DNA of 64,000 nucleotides from Myxococcales bacterium (GTDB taxonomy: Bacteria; Myxococcota_A; Polyangia; Haliangiales; Haliangiaceae). Location: positions 62,001 to 126,000 of the forward strand of contig JAQBQF010000024.1 of NCBI GenBank assembly GCA_028287115.1. Reading direction: 5' to 3'. Every line of letters starts with the position of its first letter. The first letter of the stretch is position 1. This document shows positions 62,768 to 64,000 of the stretch, in pieces. The notes below the pieces were generated by a model that made no database searches, had not been told where the DNA came from, and worked only from the letters and a program-made list of their open reading frames with translations. The position numbers were made by a program, and so were the translations under genes.

Positions 62768-64000
62768 GTGCGCTGCGTGCTGCTCGTCCTCCTGGCTACG
62801 GCATGCGGACGTGTCGGGTTTGACGACCAGCACGGTCCCGACGCGGGCACCGTGTTCGGTCACGTTGCACTCGCGGCGGGTGGAGACGCCCGGCGCGTGG
62901 TGGCGGCGAGTCCATCGCTCGACGTGCTGTTCGCACTGTTCGGTGACAATCGAATCGTTCGATCGATCGATCGCGGTGCGACGTTCACCGACTGCGGCCC
63001 GATCTCTGACGTCGTCAACGACCTCGTAGCAAAGCAAGACGGTTCGGTCTATGTCGCGGCGGCGGGTGACGTCTTCGAGAGTCACGACGACTGCGCGACC
63101 TTCAGCGCGAATGGCCTCGGCAGCTATTGGACGGCGATCGCCGCCGACGGCTCAGATCTGTGGGCCGGCACCGCCCCCGGTTTACGGCGGCGTCGCCTCG
63201 GGACATGGCAACCGATCGTCATCCCGCTGTCCGCGGCGGTCGTGACCAAGATCCTCGTCGGCGCTTCGTACTTGGTCGCGACGAATCGAGGCATCGTACG
63301 GTCGGTGGACGGCATCACGTGGGTGACCGCGAACACCGGGCTCGCGGGTCTCGAGGTGCTCGATCTCGCCAGCGTGCCGGGCCGGGTCTACGCCGCGACA
63401 AACGCAGGACTCCACGTTTCCCTCGATGGAGGCGTGAGCTGGAGCCGGCTGTCCAACGAGTGGGGCGACGTCGTCGCGGCGGACCCGGGCGATCCCGCGG
63501 TCGTCGGGCGCTGGTGGTACTCCGGGTTCGCGACGACGACCGATGCCGGCACCAACTGGTCGCTCGATGTGCGGTCCCCCGAGATGGACCGGTCGCGCAT
63601 CTCGGACGTGCTGTTCGATCCCGCCGGCAGTGGCGCGATGATCGTCGCGACCGGACGCGGGCTGTTCATCGCCGATCACGTCGGACTACCATTCCGCCAG
63701 CTCGGCGCGCTCGATGCGTGGACGATCCATGCACTGGTTGTCTCGAACGGCGACCAATTCCTCGGAACCAGCGCGGGCCTCCTGCGTTCGAGCGACGGCG
63801 TGACGTACACGGTGCACGACCCGGGCAGCCCCGTGCACTCGCTGGTCAGGAACGTGCTCGCACCCGCGGAGCGCCCGGGCACGGTCTACGCGGCCGGGCT
63901 CTCGCTCGCTCGCAGCGACGATCGTGGCGACCACTTCTCCGACGCGTACGTTCCCACGCTGTCGGATGGTTATGTGGTGAGGGATGTCGTGAGCACCGGA
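62768..64000 (+). CDS. Beta-propeller (YCF48/BNR-like) lipoprotein, 5' part
   Basis: An open frame starting at GTG 62768 continues to the end of the window (411 codons, no stop). The start gives a lipoprotein signal (MRCVLLVLLATAC, lipobox ATAC) and the sequence then shows repeated blades of the Vps10/YCF48/BNR kind, e.g. GIVRSVDGITWVTANTGLAG, TNAGLHVSLDGGVSWSRLSN, TSAGLLRSSDGVTYTVHD and SLARSDDRGDHFSDA. Each has the S-D-G/D-x-G-x-T/S-W Asp-box pattern. Likely a surface-exposed protein; the role is unknown. Confidence 0.8.
   Translation, partial: MRCVLLVLLATACGRVGFDDQHGPDAGTVFGHVALAAGGDARRVVAASPSLDVLFALFGDNRIVRSIDRGATFTDCGPISDVVNDLVAKQDGSVYVAAAGDVFESHDDCATFSANGLGSYWTAIAADGSDLWAGTAPGLRRRRLGTWQPIVIPLSAAVVTKILVGASYLVATNRGIVRSVDGITWVTANTGLAGLEVLDLASVPGRVYAATNAGLHVSLDGGVSWSRLSNEWGDVVAADPGDPAVVGRWWYSGFATTTDAGTNWSLDVRSPEMDRSRISDVLFDPAGSGAMIVATGRGLFIADHVGLPFRQLGALDAWTIHALVVSNGDQFLGTSAGLLRSSDGVTYTVHDPGSPVHSLVRNVLAPAERPGTVYAAGLSLARSDDRGDHFSDAYVPTLSDGYVVRDVVSTG

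Overview
The window is a high-GC, densely packed chromosomal segment of a Gram-negative bacterium. It looks like a myxobacterium or a relative (Haliangium/Kofleriaceae-like Deltaproteobacteria). The signs are strong G/C at third codon positions, many lipoproteins of the Asp-Ala-Gly-rich and Cys-rich kinds common in Myxococcota, a Ser/Thr kinase with a Pro/Ala-rich tail, a LolA carrier, a PilT-type ATPase and TamA/TamB pairs. The assignment rests on gene style only; there is no rRNA, and I see no tRNA or CRISPR array.

Layout. 1-3.7 kb: 3' end of a PilT-like ATPase, an MFS transporter and a membrane protein of unknown function. 3.7-8.4 kb: an accessory patch with a decayed IS4-type transposase, a DUF222-HNH nuclease gene carrying an in-frame tandem repeat, two truncated copies of the same IS256-type 3' end flanking a small secreted-protein gene, and a broken gene fragment on the minus strand. 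8.4-13.2 kb: envelope genes (lolA, an outer-membrane protein, a Cys-rich lipoprotein, a lytic transglycosylase, an FHA protein). 13.1-17.9 kb, minus strand: a coupled ATP-grasp/heme-oxygenase-like pair, an SMI1/KNR4 protein, a PA0069-type radical SAM protein and an aldo-keto reductase that has lost its catalytic residues. 17.9-20.9 kb: two tandem paralogous lipoproteins. 20.9-24.5 kb: a three-subunit molybdenum hydroxylase operon. 24.5-29.3 kb: a membrane-anchored unknown, then a PfkB kinase and a large YfhO/GT-C-like membrane protein on the minus strand.

29.3-35.3 kb is an NAD salvage/synthesis operon: pncB, a divergent PRPP synthetase, glutamine-dependent nadE, an NrtR-type Nudix regulator and the nicotinamidase pncA. 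An NrtR-like palindrome overlaps the promoter of the first gene. PncA makes nicotinate, PncB joins it to PRPP supplied by Prs, NadE performs the final amidation, and NrtR probably closes the loop by sensing ADP-ribose or a related NAD metabolite. The step between PncB and NadE (adenylyltransferase) is not in the window.

35.3-41.4 kb: a Ser/Thr kinase with a partner protein, a ligand-binding lipoprotein and a divergent ECF sigma/FecR-like pair with a candidate autoregulatory promoter. 41.4-55.5 kb: small stress-type membrane proteins, then two complete tamA-tamB pairs separated by a DUF1269-like gene; both TamA proteins carry lipoprotein signal sequences. 55.5-64 kb: two small unknowns, pheA, a quinone oxidoreductase, a TMEM175-like channel, a Gly-rich lipoprotein, a YpfJ-type metalloprotease, a lipase, a cupin and the 5' part of a beta-propeller lipoprotein that runs off the window.
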